From assembly GCA_040839025.1 (NCBI GenBank), contig JBFPJN010000004.1:124001-188000 (forward strand): a DNA stretch of 64,000 nt, in the 5' to 3' direction. This DNA is from Alphaproteobacteria bacterium LSUCC0719 (GTDB taxonomy: Bacteria; Pseudomonadota; Alphaproteobacteria; Puniceispirillales; Puniceispirillaceae). Numbering within the stretch: position 1 is the first letter of the stretch; every line of letters begins with the position of its first letter. The translations under genes and the position numbers were made by a program. Shown piece after piece: positions 26,231 to 36,275 of this stretch. Below the pieces are notes generated by a model. That model searched no databases. It worked only from the letters and a program-made list of their open reading frames with translations, and had not been told where the DNA came from.

Positions 26231-27256
26231 TCAGCCTTTGTTCAGAGATGCCACTGATTTCAGGCATACCTGCTGCAGAAGCTGTTGTATAGGCGTGATG
26301 ACGGCGACAAGCTCTGCCGGGAGTCGCCCGGCATAGTTTGTGGCGTCGTCAAGAAGCGCGTCCATACGGCGCGCCGCCTCGCCAAGCGCCGGGGAGCGCC
26401 GCAATTCGTCAACCCAGCTGTCGAGCCCTTCGACGGATCCGCTCGCATACCAGCTGTCGAAATCCGCCCTCATCCCGGCATCAAGCGATTGGCGGAACAA
26501 TACGACAACGCCGTTCGGCGCCCGCCGCCCAAGGTCGGACCCACATGTGTTCGCACCATCACTGCCGGAAAAATTGAGAATGTCATTGGCAATCTGATAG
26601 GCGTTGCCAAGAGCGCGGAAACAATCACCGATCGTCGGTGCCGCGCCGCCATGAAGCGCCATCGCCGCAACACCTTCCAGCGGCGCGGTCAGCAAAGGTG
26701 CTGTCTTGTCGCCGGCACCCTGCAGATAATGCTCCCAGTCCCTGACCGGGCGCACATCGAATTCCCGTGCCTCGCCAATCGTGGTCGTCTTCATGTGCGT
26801 TGCCAGTATCTTCACCAGCATCGGTGTCTGCGAGCGCTGCGCCGCCTCGGCGGCAAGTTCGAAAGACAATGCGACCAGCCAGTCACCGAGGGTCAGCGCA
26901 ACATCACGGCCATAGACAGACCAGACGGCCAGCCGGCCGCGACGCAGCCTGTCGCCGTCACAGATGTCATCATGGATCAGCGAGGCATTGTGAAGCACCT
27001 CGATCGCCGCCGCCCAGTGAAGGGCTGCCGGCCTGTTGACTTTCAGGGACTCGGCGGCGCGGAGCGCCATCTTCGCGCGCAGCATCTTGCCCGGGGCGGC
27101 AAAGTGATGCAACGCGGCGTCGGCAAGCGGCTGGCCAGGCTGGGGCATGCGCTCGATAATAAAGCCGTGGATGATTTCCGAAATCGACTGCGAAACAGGA
27201 ATGCCCGCACCGGTGTCGGCATAAATCTCGTTCGCTGGTGTGGACAGATCAGTCAT
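26231..27256 (-). CDS. crtE: Geranylgeranyl diphosphate synthase CrtE (variant second Asp motif)
   Basis: This 341-residue polyprenyl synthase has the first aspartate-rich motif LIHDDICDGDRLRRG and the chain-binding region before it. The second motif, usually D-D-x-x-D, reads 'AYQIANDILNFSG', so two of the three aspartates are asparagines. It supplies GGPP to crtB. The ATG at 27256 is chosen; a GTG two codons earlier (27262) is possible. It is first in the pigment operon, behind a strong hairpin that separates it from the opsin gene. Confidence 0.9.
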   Translation of the reverse strand: MTDLSTPANEIYADTGAGIPVSQSISEIIHGFIIERMPQPGQPLADAALHHFAAPGKMLRAKMALRAAESLKVNRPAALHWAAAIEVLHNASLIHDDICDGDRLRRGRLAVWSVYGRDVALTLGDWLVALSFELAAEAAQRSQTPMLVKILATHMKTTTIGEAREFDVRPVRDWEHYLQGAGDKTAPLLTAPLEGVAAMALHGGAAPTIGDCFRALGNAYQIANDILNFSGSDGANTCGSDLGRRAPNGVVVLFRQSLDAGMRADFDSWYASGSVEGLDSWVDELRRSPALGEAARRMDALLDDATNYAGRLPAELVAVITPIQQLLQQVCLKSVASLNKG

Positions 27257-27318
27257 ATGCACCGTCTTTGCTTTGTTCCACGAAATGAGACCGGAAATTC
27301 GTCAAATCTATTGCTGGA

Positions 27319-27343
27319 AGGGGCAGCGCAGGGCGCTGCCCCT
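27319..27343 (-). terminator. Strong hairpin between proteorhodopsin and crtE
   Basis: AGGGGCAGCGC and GCGCTGCCCCT form a perfect 11-base-pair stem with a 3-base loop, directly after the opsin stop. It lacks a T tract on either strand. It probably stabilises the opsin mRNA 3' end and lets only part of transcription continue into crtE. Confidence 0.75.
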
Positions 27344-27357
27344 AACAAGTGGGTAAG

Positions 27358-28146
27358 TTAGGCTTTGGCTTCGGACTCGGTGACCGCAACGTTCCAGATG
27401 ATCACACCGAACGCAATTTTGTTCAGTACGTCTGCAAGGTTGTAGATCACGTTGAGCGAATCTGCCGAACCAGCCGGATCACCGGTTGCAAGGTAGCCAT
27501 AGAAGTAGCCGAGCGGATAGATGGCCCAGCCAATGGTTACGATCCAACGCATGGTGGAAAATGCCGACTTGACCGACTCTGGTGCCTGCTCTGCAGAAAG
27601 CTTGCCGGCTTCACCAGCGAAGATTTCGTACAGGATGTAGAACCAACCGACCATGCCGATCACGAAACCAAGCCACACATTCATGTAGCCGGCTTCACCA
27701 GCATAACCGCCGACCAGCATGATCAATGTACCGATCGTCAGACGCCAGAAAATGCCCGAAGAGACATTCGCGATGGCGCGCAGGATCAGATAGAATTCAA
27801 TCATGAGAAGCGGAACGGTGATCAGCCAGTCGATGTAACGATACACCGTCGGCGTTTCACCGGTAGATACCCACACATCGCGCATGTAGAAATAGTGTAC
27901 GGCTGCGACCAGGGTCACGAGACCGGACACGGTAAGCGATGTCTTCCACTTACCTTCTACCCGCTGTGTTTCGATGAAGAAGAACGCGGTTGAAGCAACC
28001 AGCGCCATCGAGATCAACCAGAAGGAGATGCCAACAAAGTCGTTGGACTCCAGGTTGCCACCAGCGGCAAACGCTACTGTGGGTGTGATGGCCAACGCCG
28101 CCGTAATCAGCGCCGTTTTCGTGGCCTTACCCGAGAAGAGTTTCAT
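27358..28146 (-). CDS. Proteorhodopsin, green-absorbing proton pump
   Basis: This 262-residue opsin has an N-terminal signal (cleaved near AFA-AGG), seven helices and the retinal lysine K243 ('LNKIAFGVIIWNV'). Pump residues are present as D106 (acceptor), T110 and E117 (donor), the D-T-E motif, in 'YRYIDWLITVPLLMIEFYLI', and H84 pairs with the acceptor. The spectral tuning position (105 in GPR numbering) is L114, which predicts green absorption. GGAGG lies 6 bases before the ATG. It is light-driven, outward proton pumping; retinal comes from the downstream blh pathway. Confidence 0.98.
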   Translation of the reverse strand: MKLFSGKATKTALITAALAITPTVAFAAGGNLESNDFVGISFWLISMALVASTAFFFIETQRVEGKWKTSLTVSGLVTLVAAVHYFYMRDVWVSTGETPTVYRYIDWLITVPLLMIEFYLILRAIANVSSGIFWRLTIGTLIMLVGGYAGEAGYMNVWLGFVIGMVGWFYILYEIFAGEAGKLSAEQAPESVKSAFSTMRWIVTIGWAIYPLGYFYGYLATGDPAGSADSLNVIYNLADVLNKIAFGVIIWNVAVTESEAKA

Positions 28147-28198
28147 TTTGTACCTCCGTTAACGAAAAGGCACGGACGAATCAGGTCGCGCTCGCGAC

Positions 28199-28204
28199 AT
28201 TATG
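28199..28204 (-). promoter_or_regulatory. Possible -10 element of the proteorhodopsin promoter
   Basis: On the minus strand CATAAT matches five of six bases of TATAAT about 50 bases before the opsin ATG. The -35 region about 17 bases upstream (TTCTGG) is weak, so the promoter may be activator dependent or lie further up in the AT-rich block. Confidence 0.3.
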
Positions 28205-28317
28205 ACCCACCCGTAACGGCACCAGAATATTGAGACAAAGTGGCGCGGCGCAATTGCTAAGCTGCCCATTTTTGGAGACTGGGAAAAGATCGGCTTTTTA
28301 ATTAATTAAATCAGTTG

Positions 28318-28354
28318 CTTGCGCTTTGAAAAACAGTTTTTCTGTTTACGCAAG
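28318..28354. repeat. Interrupted inverted repeat upstream of proteorhodopsin
   Basis: Outer arms CTTGCG and CGCAAG flank inner arms AAACAG and CTGTTT with a TTTTT loop. Together they form one imperfect cruciform of 37 bases within the AT-rich block. Reading on either strand gives a stem with T-rich loop, so it may be a protein-binding dyad or a transcription terminator. Confidence 0.6.
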
Positions 28355-28667
28355 ATTGAGCCGTGATTTTACATAAATTTACATTAAATTAATCAAATTC
28401 AATATGTTGACTATGAATGACAAAAATTGGTGATTTTCGGGGGGCGAGCCTGATTTCACTCTGAAACACGTCATCAACGGACCGGCTTGGGTCGCTACGG
28501 GATGGTTTGCCCCCTGCCACCCGGCCTGTTTCAGGACCGTGACAGGGGTATTTGTCTCTCGTCAGGCGGCAACTATTCCCAGCGCCCCTTCAAAGCATTA
28601 TCCTGTCACGAATTTGTCGTGTAAGACTGGTAAAGCAAACGGCCAAAGAAGCAATCGGATATCGGGA

Positions 28668-29486
28668 ATGCAAACGTCACCTGTCGTACAACCTATTTTC
28701 AGCTTTGCCGATGCTGAGATGGGGCCGATTTCCAACGCTGTGATCAGGTCAATAGAGCGGTTCAGCGGCCAACCGAAGATCCGCCAGCTCTATTTCGACT
28801 ATGTCGATGAAAACAGGCCCTATGCCAGGTTCTGGGCCGATGCGCTGCAGCGCCTCAATATCGAGATCGACCTCCGGCGTGACGCCGGGGCAATGATCCC
28901 CAGCAGCGGGCCGACGCTTGTTGTGGCCAACCATCCCTATGGCGTCATCGACGGTCTGGTGCTGTGCGCGCTGATGGCTGAAGTGCGTTCGGACTACAAG
29001 ATCATCACCCACCGGGTGCTGCGCCAGGCCCCTCCGACAATGGACAAGATCCTGCCAATCGATTTCGACGAAACCGAGGCCGCCCTTGCCACCAATATCG
29101 AAACCCGACAGCAGGCTGCGGAATATCTGCGAAGCGGCGGTGCCGTCATCATCTTCCCGGCCGGCGCGATCTCGCTGGCGCCGAAACTGGTCGGCGAGGC
29201 CTATGACAAGGAATGGAGACCCTTTGCCGCCAAACTGGCGATGCAGCCGGACACGGTGACGGTGCCGTTTCTGTTTGATGGCCAGAATTCGCTGTTGTTT
29301 CAGGCGGCGCGGAAAGTCAGCCTGACGCTCGCCTATTCATTGATGTTCCGTGAAATCTGTAAATTGATGGGCACCACCGTGTCACTGACAATGCGGCGGC
29401 CAATAGATGTCAGCGAGCTGAAACAGGTCGGCAACCGCATGGCGGTGACGCAGCATCTTCGTGATCGCACCTACGGCGTCCTGTGA
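28668..29486 (+). CDS. Lysophospholipid acyltransferase (PlsC-like) family protein
   Basis: This protein of about 272 residues has the acyltransferase motif I variant 'VVANHPYGVIDGLVLCAL' and the motif III 'VIIFPAGAISLAPK' (P-A-G for P-E-G). These match the PlsC-like branch sometimes called hemolysin-related acyltransferases, which acylate lysolipids or ornithine lipids. The ATG at 28668 is chosen because upstream residues look noncoding; the frame is open from 28539. Its end overlaps the convergent tag gene by 16 bases. Confidence 0.83.
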   Translation: MQTSPVVQPIFSFADAEMGPISNAVIRSIERFSGQPKIRQLYFDYVDENRPYARFWADALQRLNIEIDLRRDAGAMIPSSGPTLVVANHPYGVIDGLVLCALMAEVRSDYKIITHRVLRQAPPTMDKILPIDFDETEAALATNIETRQQAAEYLRSGGAVIIFPAGAISLAPKLVGEAYDKEWRPFAAKLAMQPDTVTVPFLFDGQNSLLFQAARKVSLTLAYSLMFREICKLMGTTVSLTMRRPIDVSELKQVGNRMAVTQHLRDRTYGVL

Positions 29487-30085
29487 CCACGGCGTGCCGG
29501 CTGGTCATGGCACCAGCATCCCGCAACGTGATCATTCACCATCCCGACCCCCTGCATGAAGGCATAGATGATTGTCGTGCCGACAAAGGTGAAACCACGC
29601 GCCTTCATGTCGCGTGACAGCCTGTCACTGAGCGGGGTTGATGCCGGCACGTCACCGATCTCGGCAAAATGGTTGATCTGTGGCCTCGCATTGACAAACG
29701 ACCACAGGTAATCGGCAAACCCGGTCCCGTCCCGGCGCATCGCCAGAATGGCAGCGGCGTTCGATCTGGTGCTGGCGATCTTCAGCCGATTACGGACAAT
29801 CCCCGGATCCTCGCGCAACCTTTCCAGCTCGTCATCAGACATCGCGGCGACACGATCGATATCGAAATTGTGAAAGGCACGCCGATAGCCGCCTCGTTTG
29901 CGAAGCACCACATCCCAGCTGAGACCGGCCTGCGCGCCCTCAAGCGTCAGCATTTCAAACAGATGTCTGTCATCATGGACCGGCACCCCCCATTCGGTAT
30001 CGTGATACCGGGCCAGCTCGCTCTGGCCGGGCCGATTGCCAAAGCAGCGGCGACGCCCGTCGGGTGACATCAGATGATCGGCCAT
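29471..30085 (-). CDS. tag: DNA-3-methyladenine glycosylase I
   Basis: This 204-residue Tag protein has 'ARYHDTEWGVPVHDDRHLFE', 'LEGAQAGLSWDVVLRKR', 'DPGIVRNRLKIASTRSNA' and C-terminal 'GFTFVGTTIIYAFMQGVGMV' with the zinc-binding Cys/His set (C14 region, H and C near the end in 'GCWCHDQ'). It removes 3-methyladenine from alkylated DNA. A GAGGG site lies before the ATG. Next to photolyase and opsin genes it may reflect a sunlit lifestyle, but that is only context. Confidence 0.94.
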   Translation of the reverse strand: MADHLMSPDGRRRCFGNRPGQSELARYHDTEWGVPVHDDRHLFEMLTLEGAQAGLSWDVVLRKRGGYRRAFHNFDIDRVAAMSDDELERLREDPGIVRNRLKIASTRSNAAAILAMRRDGTGFADYLWSFVNARPQINHFAEIGDVPASTPLSDRLSRDMKARGFTFVGTTIIYAFMQGVGMVNDHVAGCWCHDQPARRGHRTP

Positions 30086-30117
30086 TGAACCCTCTGTTCC
30101 CGTTCCGGCTGATCAGC

Positions 30118-30855
30118 CTAGGCGACAAGGGTGCGAAACAGAAGTGACAATCCCGAGAACAGCATCAACAGAATCAACAGCCGCCGATAGCCATGGTCCG
30201 ACATCTTGCGGAACAGCCACAAACCAAGTCCGGCACCGATCGCGCCTGCCGGCAATGTCAGCACCAGATTATAGAGTACCGGCCCGCCATACCCGCCATC
30301 CAACGCCAGCAGCACGGTTGCCAATGTCAGGATCACCATGTTGAAGGGCTGCAGAATGCCGCGCTGTTCCGCCTTTGGCAAAGGCCGCATCGCCAGCCAC
30401 ATCGATGGCAGCGCTCCGGACAGGCCTGCCATCGCACCAAGAATACCCCCGAGGAATCCGATGCCGGCCTCGAGCGCCAGCCAGCGACCGACGATCGACG
30501 GCAGATTCCGCCGGAAGGCAAAATAGCCGCCATAAACAAGCAGCATCGTGCCAACCAACAACGACAGGAGCCGCGTATTGATCAGATCAAGCGCCACCAG
30601 CCCCAGCGGAATGCCGACAAGTGCCGGCACGAGAAACACAGCAAGGCGACGCAGATTGATGCTGCTGCGCACCTGCCACATTCCCGGCACGCCGGTGGCA
30701 ATAGAGTTCGCCAGCGCGATGGCGACCGCCTCTCGCGGCGGCATCACCTGCAGCAGCCAGCCAAGCGCAAACAAGGACGTGCCAAATCCGGCAAGCCCGT
30801 TCACAAAGCCCCCGCTCAGACCTGCGGCGATGAGGCAGACAAGCACAATATCCAT
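30118..30855 (-). CDS. Second TauE/SafE-family permease
   Basis: This membrane protein of about 245 residues has roughly eight helices and the two-fold motif '[20 protein letters not shown]' and '[20 protein letters not shown]'. It differs from the 18.5-kb paralogue in having the 'N-G-x-x-G-F-G' form. Likely an anion or sulfite exporter. The ATG at 30855 is preferred; a TTG at 30876 would add seven residues. It is divergent from the GMC oxidoreductase gene. Confidence 0.85.
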   Translation of the reverse strand: MDIVLVCLIAAGLSGGFVNGLAGFGTSLFALGWLLQVMPPREAVAIALANSIATGVPGMWQVRSSINLRRLAVFLVPALVGIPLGLVALDLINTRLLSLLVGTMLLVYGGYFAFRRNLPSIVGRWLALEAGIGFLGGILGAMAGLSGALPSMWLAMRPLPKAEQRGILQPFNMVILTLATVLLALDGGYGGPVLYNLVLTLPAGAIGAGLGLWLFRKMSDHGYRRLLILLMLFSGLSLLFRTLVA

Positions 30856-30994
30856 CGAGGCGACCACCAATTCCAATGCCGAATGCCGGCCAAGACTACG
30901 CCCTAATCATCGACCTGTCATGCTGAAGCACCGGTGCCGGGCGGACCCTTTATTTGCAGTTGCCGCAGCAGGGCAAACGCGGCACCATCACGCC

Positions 30995-32632
30995 ATGTCT
31001 GAAGAAGTTCACGATGCGGATTTTGTTATTGTCGGGGGCGGGTCGGCAGGCTGTGTGCTTGCCGCACGCCTGACCGAGGATCCGGCGATATCGGTAGTGC
31101 TTGTCGAGGCGGGCGGCGAGGACCGGAACCCGCTGATCCATATTCCCGCCGGCTATATCAAGACCATGGTCAACCCGGCCATCAACTGGATGTTCGAGAC
31201 CGAGCCGGAACCGGGATCGGGCAATCGCAGGATCAAACAGCCGCGCGGCAAGGTTCTTGGCGGATCGTCGGCCATCAACGCCATGCTCTATGTTCGTGGC
31301 CAGGCAGCCGACTATGACGGCTGGGCGCAGCAGGGCAATCCCGGGTGGAGCTTTGCCGATGTGCTGCCCTTTTTCCGGCGTGCCGAACATTGCGAATTTG
31401 CCGATGATGAGGATGAGTTCCACGCCCGTGGCGGGCCCCTGAATGTGGCCGCGCTTCGTAACCGCTATGAGGCGCTCGACCTGCTGATCTTGGCAGCGCA
31501 ATCCTGCGGCTATGCGCATAATCCCGACTATAATAGCGCCAGCCAGGACGGGTTTGGATATTTCCAGGTCACCCAGAAAAACGGGCTTCGGTTCTCGGCC
31601 AAGAAAGCCTATCTCGACCCGGCGCGGCGGCGGCCGAATTTGCGGGTCATGACAGGGGCGCATGTCACCGGGCTTGTCTTTGCGGCGGATGCGGCCTCGC
31701 ACCCCCATGTGACAGGCATTCAATGCCGGCAGGCCGGTCGCGACATCACCATAACAGTCAGGCGCGAGGTGATCCTCAGTGCCGGCGCTATCCAGTCACC
31801 GCAGATTCTCGAGCTGTCCGGGATCGGTGAACCCGATCTTCTTGCCAGCCACGGCATCCGGACGCGGCACGCTCTTCACGGCGTCGGGGCAAACCTGACC
31901 GACCACTATATCTCGCGCCTGTCCTGGCGACTGAAAAGCGACATGTCGCTGAACAAGCGGGCGCATGGTCTTGGCCTGGCGCTGGAGATCGCGAAATACG
32001 GACTGACCCGCCGCGGCATGCTGTCGATGCCGGCAGGCATGCTTGCCGGGTTTGTGCGCAGCCGCGACGGGCTTGCCGGACCTGACATCCAGTACCACAT
32101 CGCGCATGCCAGCTTTGCCAACCCCGAAAAGCGCCAGTTCGACAGTTTTCCCGGCATGACCTTTGGTCCTTGCCAGCTGCGCCCGGAAAGTCGCGGCTCT
32201 GTTCATATAGCCGGCCCCGACCCGATGGCACCGCCGCTGATCCGGCCAAATTACCTTGGCACCGATGAGGATTGCCGGGTGCATGTCGCGGGCATGCGCA
32301 TTGCCCGCCAGATCATGGAAAGCAAGGTGATGCAACCGCATGTCGACCATGAAATGAAACCAGGGCCCGGCGCGGCGGACGATGCCGAGCTGCTGGCCTA
32401 TGCGCGGGCCACAGGTGTGACCCTCTATCATCCGGTTTCCACCTGCCGCATGGGCCCGGACCCGGCACGCGGCGATGTTGTCGACCCGAGACTGCGCGTT
32501 CACGGCGTCAAAGGGTTACGTGTTGTGGACGCATCTATCATGCCGGCGCTTGTATCCGGCAACACCAACGCACCGACAATCATGATTGCCGAAAAGGCCG
32601 CGCAGATGATCCGCGAGGATGGGGCGGTCTAG
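30995..32632 (+). CDS. GMC-family flavin oxidoreductase (choline dehydrogenase-like)
   Basis: This 545-residue protein begins with the FAD motif [17 protein letters not shown], has the GMC signature '[19 protein letters not shown]', '[11 protein letters not shown]', and the C-terminal catalytic segment '[11 protein letters not shown]' with His, followed by '[20 protein letters not shown]'. Members oxidise alcohols with FAD. The ATG at 30995 is used; the long frame upstream runs antisense to the permease gene. Its stop overlaps the end of the convergent pccA gene. The exact substrate is unknown; a paralogue is at 50.9 kb. Confidence 0.9.
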   Translation: MSEEVHDADFVIVGGGSAGCVLAARLTEDPAISVVLVEAGGEDRNPLIHIPAGYIKTMVNPAINWMFETEPEPGSGNRRIKQPRGKVLGGSSAINAMLYVRGQAADYDGWAQQGNPGWSFADVLPFFRRAEHCEFADDEDEFHARGGPLNVAALRNRYEALDLLILAAQSCGYAHNPDYNSASQDGFGYFQVTQKNGLRFSAKKAYLDPARRRPNLRVMTGAHVTGLVFAADAASHPHVTGIQCRQAGRDITITVRREVILSAGAIQSPQILELSGIGEPDLLASHGIRTRHALHGVGANLTDHYISRLSWRLKSDMSLNKRAHGLGLALEIAKYGLTRRGMLSMPAGMLAGFVRSRDGLAGPDIQYHIAHASFANPEKRQFDSFPGMTFGPCQLRPESRGSVHIAGPDPMAPPLIRPNYLGTDEDCRVHVAGMRIARQIMESKVMQPHVDHEMKPGPGAADDAELLAYARATGVTLYHPVSTCRMGPDPARGDVVDPRLRVHGVKGLRVVDASIMPALVSGNTNAPTIMIAEKAAQMIREDGAV

Positions 32633-34608
32633 CTGTCAGCCTCGGCAAGGTCGAGCGCCATGATCAGATCATCGACGTTCAGATTGTCACCGATGGCGAC
32701 CTCGATCGAGCGTACGGTACCAGCGGCCTCTGAAGACAGGACGTTTTCCATCTTCATCGCCTCGATAATCGCCACATCCTGACCGGGGCGGACTTCATCA
32801 CCAACCGCGACAAGCAGTCTGGTGATCTGGCCCGGCATCGGCGCTGTTATTTCGTCCGCGCCGGCACCTTCATCCGGTGGCGGCATGTGATCAAGCATCG
32901 GGGCGAACCGTGCCGGCAACACCGTCAATGCCAGCCTTGCGGACCCCCGCGTCAGGGTAATCCGGTGACCAAGCTGGCGCACCTGAACAGCGACGGGTTC
33001 TTCATTGATTGTTCCATCGAACAGATATACCGGGCTCTGGATGCGGCCCGATATGACAATCGTCCTGCCATCAACGACAAGAATGGCAGCGCCCGTTGTC
33101 AGCTTGTTGACCTCGACCATCATTCGCTGGCCTGTCTGATCTATGGCCACGAATTCACGGCCTGGTTCGGCAAAATGCCGGTCCTCGTCACGCAGCGCGG
33201 CAATCGCCACCGCAAGTCCGGTCAGACCGGGTGCCGCCGCCTTGTCAGGAGGGCCCGCCGTGAAATCACCGTCGAATTCAGCCGCGATGAATCCTGTTGT
33301 CAGGTTGCCGCTCTGGAATGAGGCATTCTCCAGCACGGCGGAAAGGAACTGTCTGTTGCTGGCGATTCCATCGATCTCATAATGATCAAGCGCCAGATGC
33401 AGTCTGGTGATGGCGGCATCGCGGGTCGGCGCATGCGCCACCAGCTTGGCAATCATCGGGTCGTAATACATCGAGATCTCGCCACCTTCCTCGACCCCTG
33501 AATCAACGCGCACGCTCTCGCCAAGCGGTTCGCGATAGCGGATCAGCTGGCCGATCGACGGCAGAAACCCGCGCGCCGGATCCTCGGCATAGACACGGGC
33601 CTCGATGGCCCAGCCATTGGCCACGATGTCATCCTGGGTGAGTGACAGCTTTTCCCCAGCGGCAACACGGATCATCTGCTCGACAAGGTCGAGACCATAG
33701 ACCATTTCGGTCACCGGATGTTCCACCTGAAGGCGCGTGTTCATCTCGAGGAAATAGAAATCCTGATCCGCGCCGACAATGAATTCCACCGTACCGGCAG
33801 ACCGATAATCCACAGCGCGCGCCAGATCGACAGCCTGCTGGCCCATGGCGGCGCGGGTCTCGGGCGAAATGAACGGGCTTGGCGCCTCTTCGATAACCTT
33901 CTGGTGACGGCGTTGGATCGAACATTCCCGTTCACCGACATAGACGACATTGCCATGCTGGTCGGCCAGAAGCTGGATTTCGATATGGCGTGGCTGAACG
34001 ACAAATTTTTCAATGAAGACACGTGAATCACCAAAGGCGGTTTGCGCCTCGCTCATCGCGGCCCGCATGCCATCCGGCAGGTCATCGGCGCTTTCGATAA
34101 CGCGCATCCCCTTGCCGCCGCCGCCAGCCGACGCCTTGACCATGACCGGATAACCGATCTCTTTAGCCGCCTTGAGCGCGGTTTCAACATCCTCCACCGC
34201 GCCGGGCGTACCGGGGACGACCGACACGCCGGCAGACTCTGCCAGCAGCTTTGATTCAATCTTGTCACCCATCACCGCGATGGCTTTTGGTGCCGGCCCG
34301 ATAAAGCTGACCCCCGCCTCTTCGACCGCGGTCACGAACGCTGCGTTTTCCGACAGGAACCCGAATCCGGGATGAATGGCCTGGGCACCAGTCTGCTGCG
34401 CCGCCTCGATGATCCGATCAGCGCGAAGATAGCTGTCAGCTGACGCCGCACCGCCAATATGCACCGCCTCGTCCGCCATCGTGACATGGGGTGTGCCGGC
34501 GTCGGCATCGGAATAGACCGCCACCGTGGCAATGCCCATTTTCTTTGCTGTGCGCATAATCCGGCAGGCGATTTCGCCACGATTGGCAATCAGGATCTTG
34601 TCGAACAT
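32629..34608 (-). CDS. pccA: Propionyl-CoA carboxylase alpha subunit (biotin carboxylase/BCCP)
   Basis: This 659-residue protein has biotin carboxylase domains with the ATP loop '[14 protein letters not shown]', '[20 protein letters not shown]', a BT linker region, and a C-terminal biotinyl domain with EAMKMEN (biotinylated Lys). With PccB it carboxylates propionyl-CoA to methylmalonyl-CoA in the cytoplasm. It lies 29 bases after pccB. Methylcrotonyl-CoA or acetyl-CoA carboxylase alternatives cannot be fully excluded, but the BT linker length and adjacent PccB favour propionyl-CoA. Confidence 0.9.
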   Translation of the reverse strand: MFDKILIANRGEIACRIMRTAKKMGIATVAVYSDADAGTPHVTMADEAVHIGGAASADSYLRADRIIEAAQQTGAQAIHPGFGFLSENAAFVTAVEEAGVSFIGPAPKAIAVMGDKIESKLLAESAGVSVVPGTPGAVEDVETALKAAKEIGYPVMVKASAGGGGKGMRVIESADDLPDGMRAAMSEAQTAFGDSRVFIEKFVVQPRHIEIQLLADQHGNVVYVGERECSIQRRHQKVIEEAPSPFISPETRAAMGQQAVDLARAVDYRSAGTVEFIVGADQDFYFLEMNTRLQVEHPVTEMVYGLDLVEQMIRVAAGEKLSLTQDDIVANGWAIEARVYAEDPARGFLPSIGQLIRYREPLGESVRVDSGVEEGGEISMYYDPMIAKLVAHAPTRDAAITRLHLALDHYEIDGIASNRQFLSAVLENASFQSGNLTTGFIAAEFDGDFTAGPPDKAAAPGLTGLAVAIAALRDEDRHFAEPGREFVAIDQTGQRMMVEVNKLTTGAAILVVDGRTIVISGRIQSPVYLFDGTINEEPVAVQVRQLGHRITLTRGSARLALTVLPARFAPMLDHMPPPDEGAGADEITAPMPGQITRLLVAVGDEVRPGQDVAIIEAMKMENVLSSEAAGTVRSIEVAIGDNLNVDDLIMALDLAEADS

Positions 34609-34637
34609 GGTATCGGGCCCCGGCCTTTTGCTGCGGA

Positions 34638-36170
34638 TCAGAGAGGAAGATTGTCGTGCTTGCGCGCCGGGTTTTCCAACTGCTTGTCTGCCAGCATTGC
34701 CAATGCCCGGGCAATGCGACGGCGTGAATTTCGCGGCATGATGATGTCGTCGAGATATCCACGGCCGGCGGCAACAAACGGATTGGCGAATTTCTCGCGA
34801 TATTCATCCGTCTTTGCGGCAAGCTTGTCAGGGTCTTTGGCATCCTCGCGGAAAATGATGCGCGCCGCGCCTTCCGGTCCCATCACCGCAATCTCGGCGC
34901 TTGGCCAGGCATAGTTCACATCGCCGCGAAGATGTTTCGAGGCCATCACATCATAGGCACCGCCATAGGCCTTGCGGGTGATCAGCGTGACCTTTGGCAC
35001 CGTCGCTTCGGCATAGGCGAACAGCAGCTTTGCGCCATTCGAGATGATGCCACCCGTCTCCTGGGCCAGACCCGGCATGAAACCCGGCACATCGACAAGT
35101 GTCACCAGCGGGATGTTGAACGCATCGCAAAAGCGGACAAACCGTGCCGCCTTGCGCGACGCATTGATATCAAGACAGCCTGCCAGCACCATTGGCTGGT
35201 TGCCGACAATGCCGACGGTCCTGCCGTCGATCCTGCCAAAGCCGACAATGATGTTGGCGGCATAATTCGTATGGATTTCAAAAAACTCGCCATTATCGAC
35301 AATCTGCAGCACGACCTGACGCATGTCGTAGGGCATGTTGGCATTGGCCGGAATAATCTGGTCAAGCACCGCCGAGGGGCGGTCAATCGGGTCATGACAG
35401 GCGATGACAGGGGCATCTTCGCGGTTCGACAGCGGCAGAAACGACATCAATGCCCGCGTCTGCATCAGCATTTCGACATCATTTTCGAAAGCGCCATGCG
35501 CCACGCCGGATACCCGGCTATGCATCTTTGCCCCGCCAAGTTCCTCGGCTGTCAGATCCTCATGGGTGACGGTCTTCACAACATCCGGCCCGGTGACGAA
35601 CATATAGCTCGACCCTTCGACCATGAAGATGAAGTCGGTGATGGCCGGCGAATAGACAGCGCCGCCCGCACACGGCCCCATGATCAGCGAAATCTGCGGC
35701 ACGACGCCGGATGCCAGCACATTGCGCTGGAACACTTCGGCATAGCCGCCAAGCGAAGCGACACCTTCCTGGATGCGCGCGCCACCTGAATCATTCAGCC
35801 CGATCAGCGGTATGCCCGTCTTGATGGCCTGGTCCATGATCTTGCAGATCTTGGCGGCGTGCGTTTCCGACAGTGACCCGCCAAGTACCGTGAAATCCTG
35901 GGAATAGACAAAAACCGGCCGACCACCGATGGTGCCATAGCCTGTGACCACCCCGTCGCCCGGCACCTTCATCCCTTCCATGCCGAAATCATGGCACCGA
36001 TGCTCGACAAACATATCCCATTCTTCGAATGAGGCATCGTCAAGAAGAAGGGTGATCCGCTCGCGCGCGGTCAGCTTGCCCTTGCCATGCTGGGTATCAA
36101 TGCGGTGTTGCCCTCCACCAAGACGGGCCTTGACGCGCTTCGCCTCAAGTTCGGCAAGAATATCAGTCAT
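34638..36170 (-). CDS. pccB: Propionyl-CoA carboxylase beta subunit (carboxyltransferase)
   Basis: This 510-residue carboxyltransferase begins with the family opening '[20 protein letters not shown]' and has '[20 protein letters not shown]', '[20 protein letters not shown]', and '[19 protein letters not shown]'. It transfers carboxyl from biotin to propionyl-CoA. The ATG at 36170 is preferred; a TTG six codons earlier is also open and Shine-Dalgarno signals are weak. It follows the split photolyase genes on the same strand, so all may share a transcript. Confidence 0.93.
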   Translation of the reverse strand: MTDILAELEAKRVKARLGGGQHRIDTQHGKGKLTARERITLLLDDASFEEWDMFVEHRCHDFGMEGMKVPGDGVVTGYGTIGGRPVFVYSQDFTVLGGSLSETHAAKICKIMDQAIKTGIPLIGLNDSGGARIQEGVASLGGYAEVFQRNVLASGVVPQISLIMGPCAGGAVYSPAITDFIFMVEGSSYMFVTGPDVVKTVTHEDLTAEELGGAKMHSRVSGVAHGAFENDVEMLMQTRALMSFLPLSNREDAPVIACHDPIDRPSAVLDQIIPANANMPYDMRQVVLQIVDNGEFFEIHTNYAANIIVGFGRIDGRTVGIVGNQPMVLAGCLDINASRKAARFVRFCDAFNIPLVTLVDVPGFMPGLAQETGGIISNGAKLLFAYAEATVPKVTLITRKAYGGAYDVMASKHLRGDVNYAWPSAEIAVMGPEGAARIIFREDAKDPDKLAAKTDEYREKFANPFVAAGRGYLDDIIMPRNSRRRIARALAMLADKQLENPARKHDNLPL

Positions 36171-36275
36171 CTGAAAATCCCGGAACAACGGTCATATGGT
36201 GGCACAAGCTTATCGGAAAGCCACCGCGCGGATCAATTGCTTTCCGGCGTGCCCGCCGGATGGCGGCCCTTCTCG

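Larger units (their letters stand above)
28147..28667. other. AT-rich regulatory region upstream of proteorhodopsin
   Basis: About 520 bases without a clear gene, much of it lower in GC than the surroundings. It holds a TTTAATTAATTAAA palindrome (28297-28310), a 37-base interrupted inverted repeat (28318-28354), a possible opsin -10 element, and the weakly coding start of the acyltransferase frame (28539-28667). Confidence 0.6.

Noticed and set aside
25114-26292. Plus-strand open frame of 392 codons opposite crtI
   Set aside because: Antisense to a clearly conserved CrtI. Composition is not protein-like.
28539-28667. N-terminal extension of the acyltransferase
   Set aside because: The residues lack family similarity and the frame overlaps the AT-rich regulatory region; the ATG at 28668 gives a normal domain.
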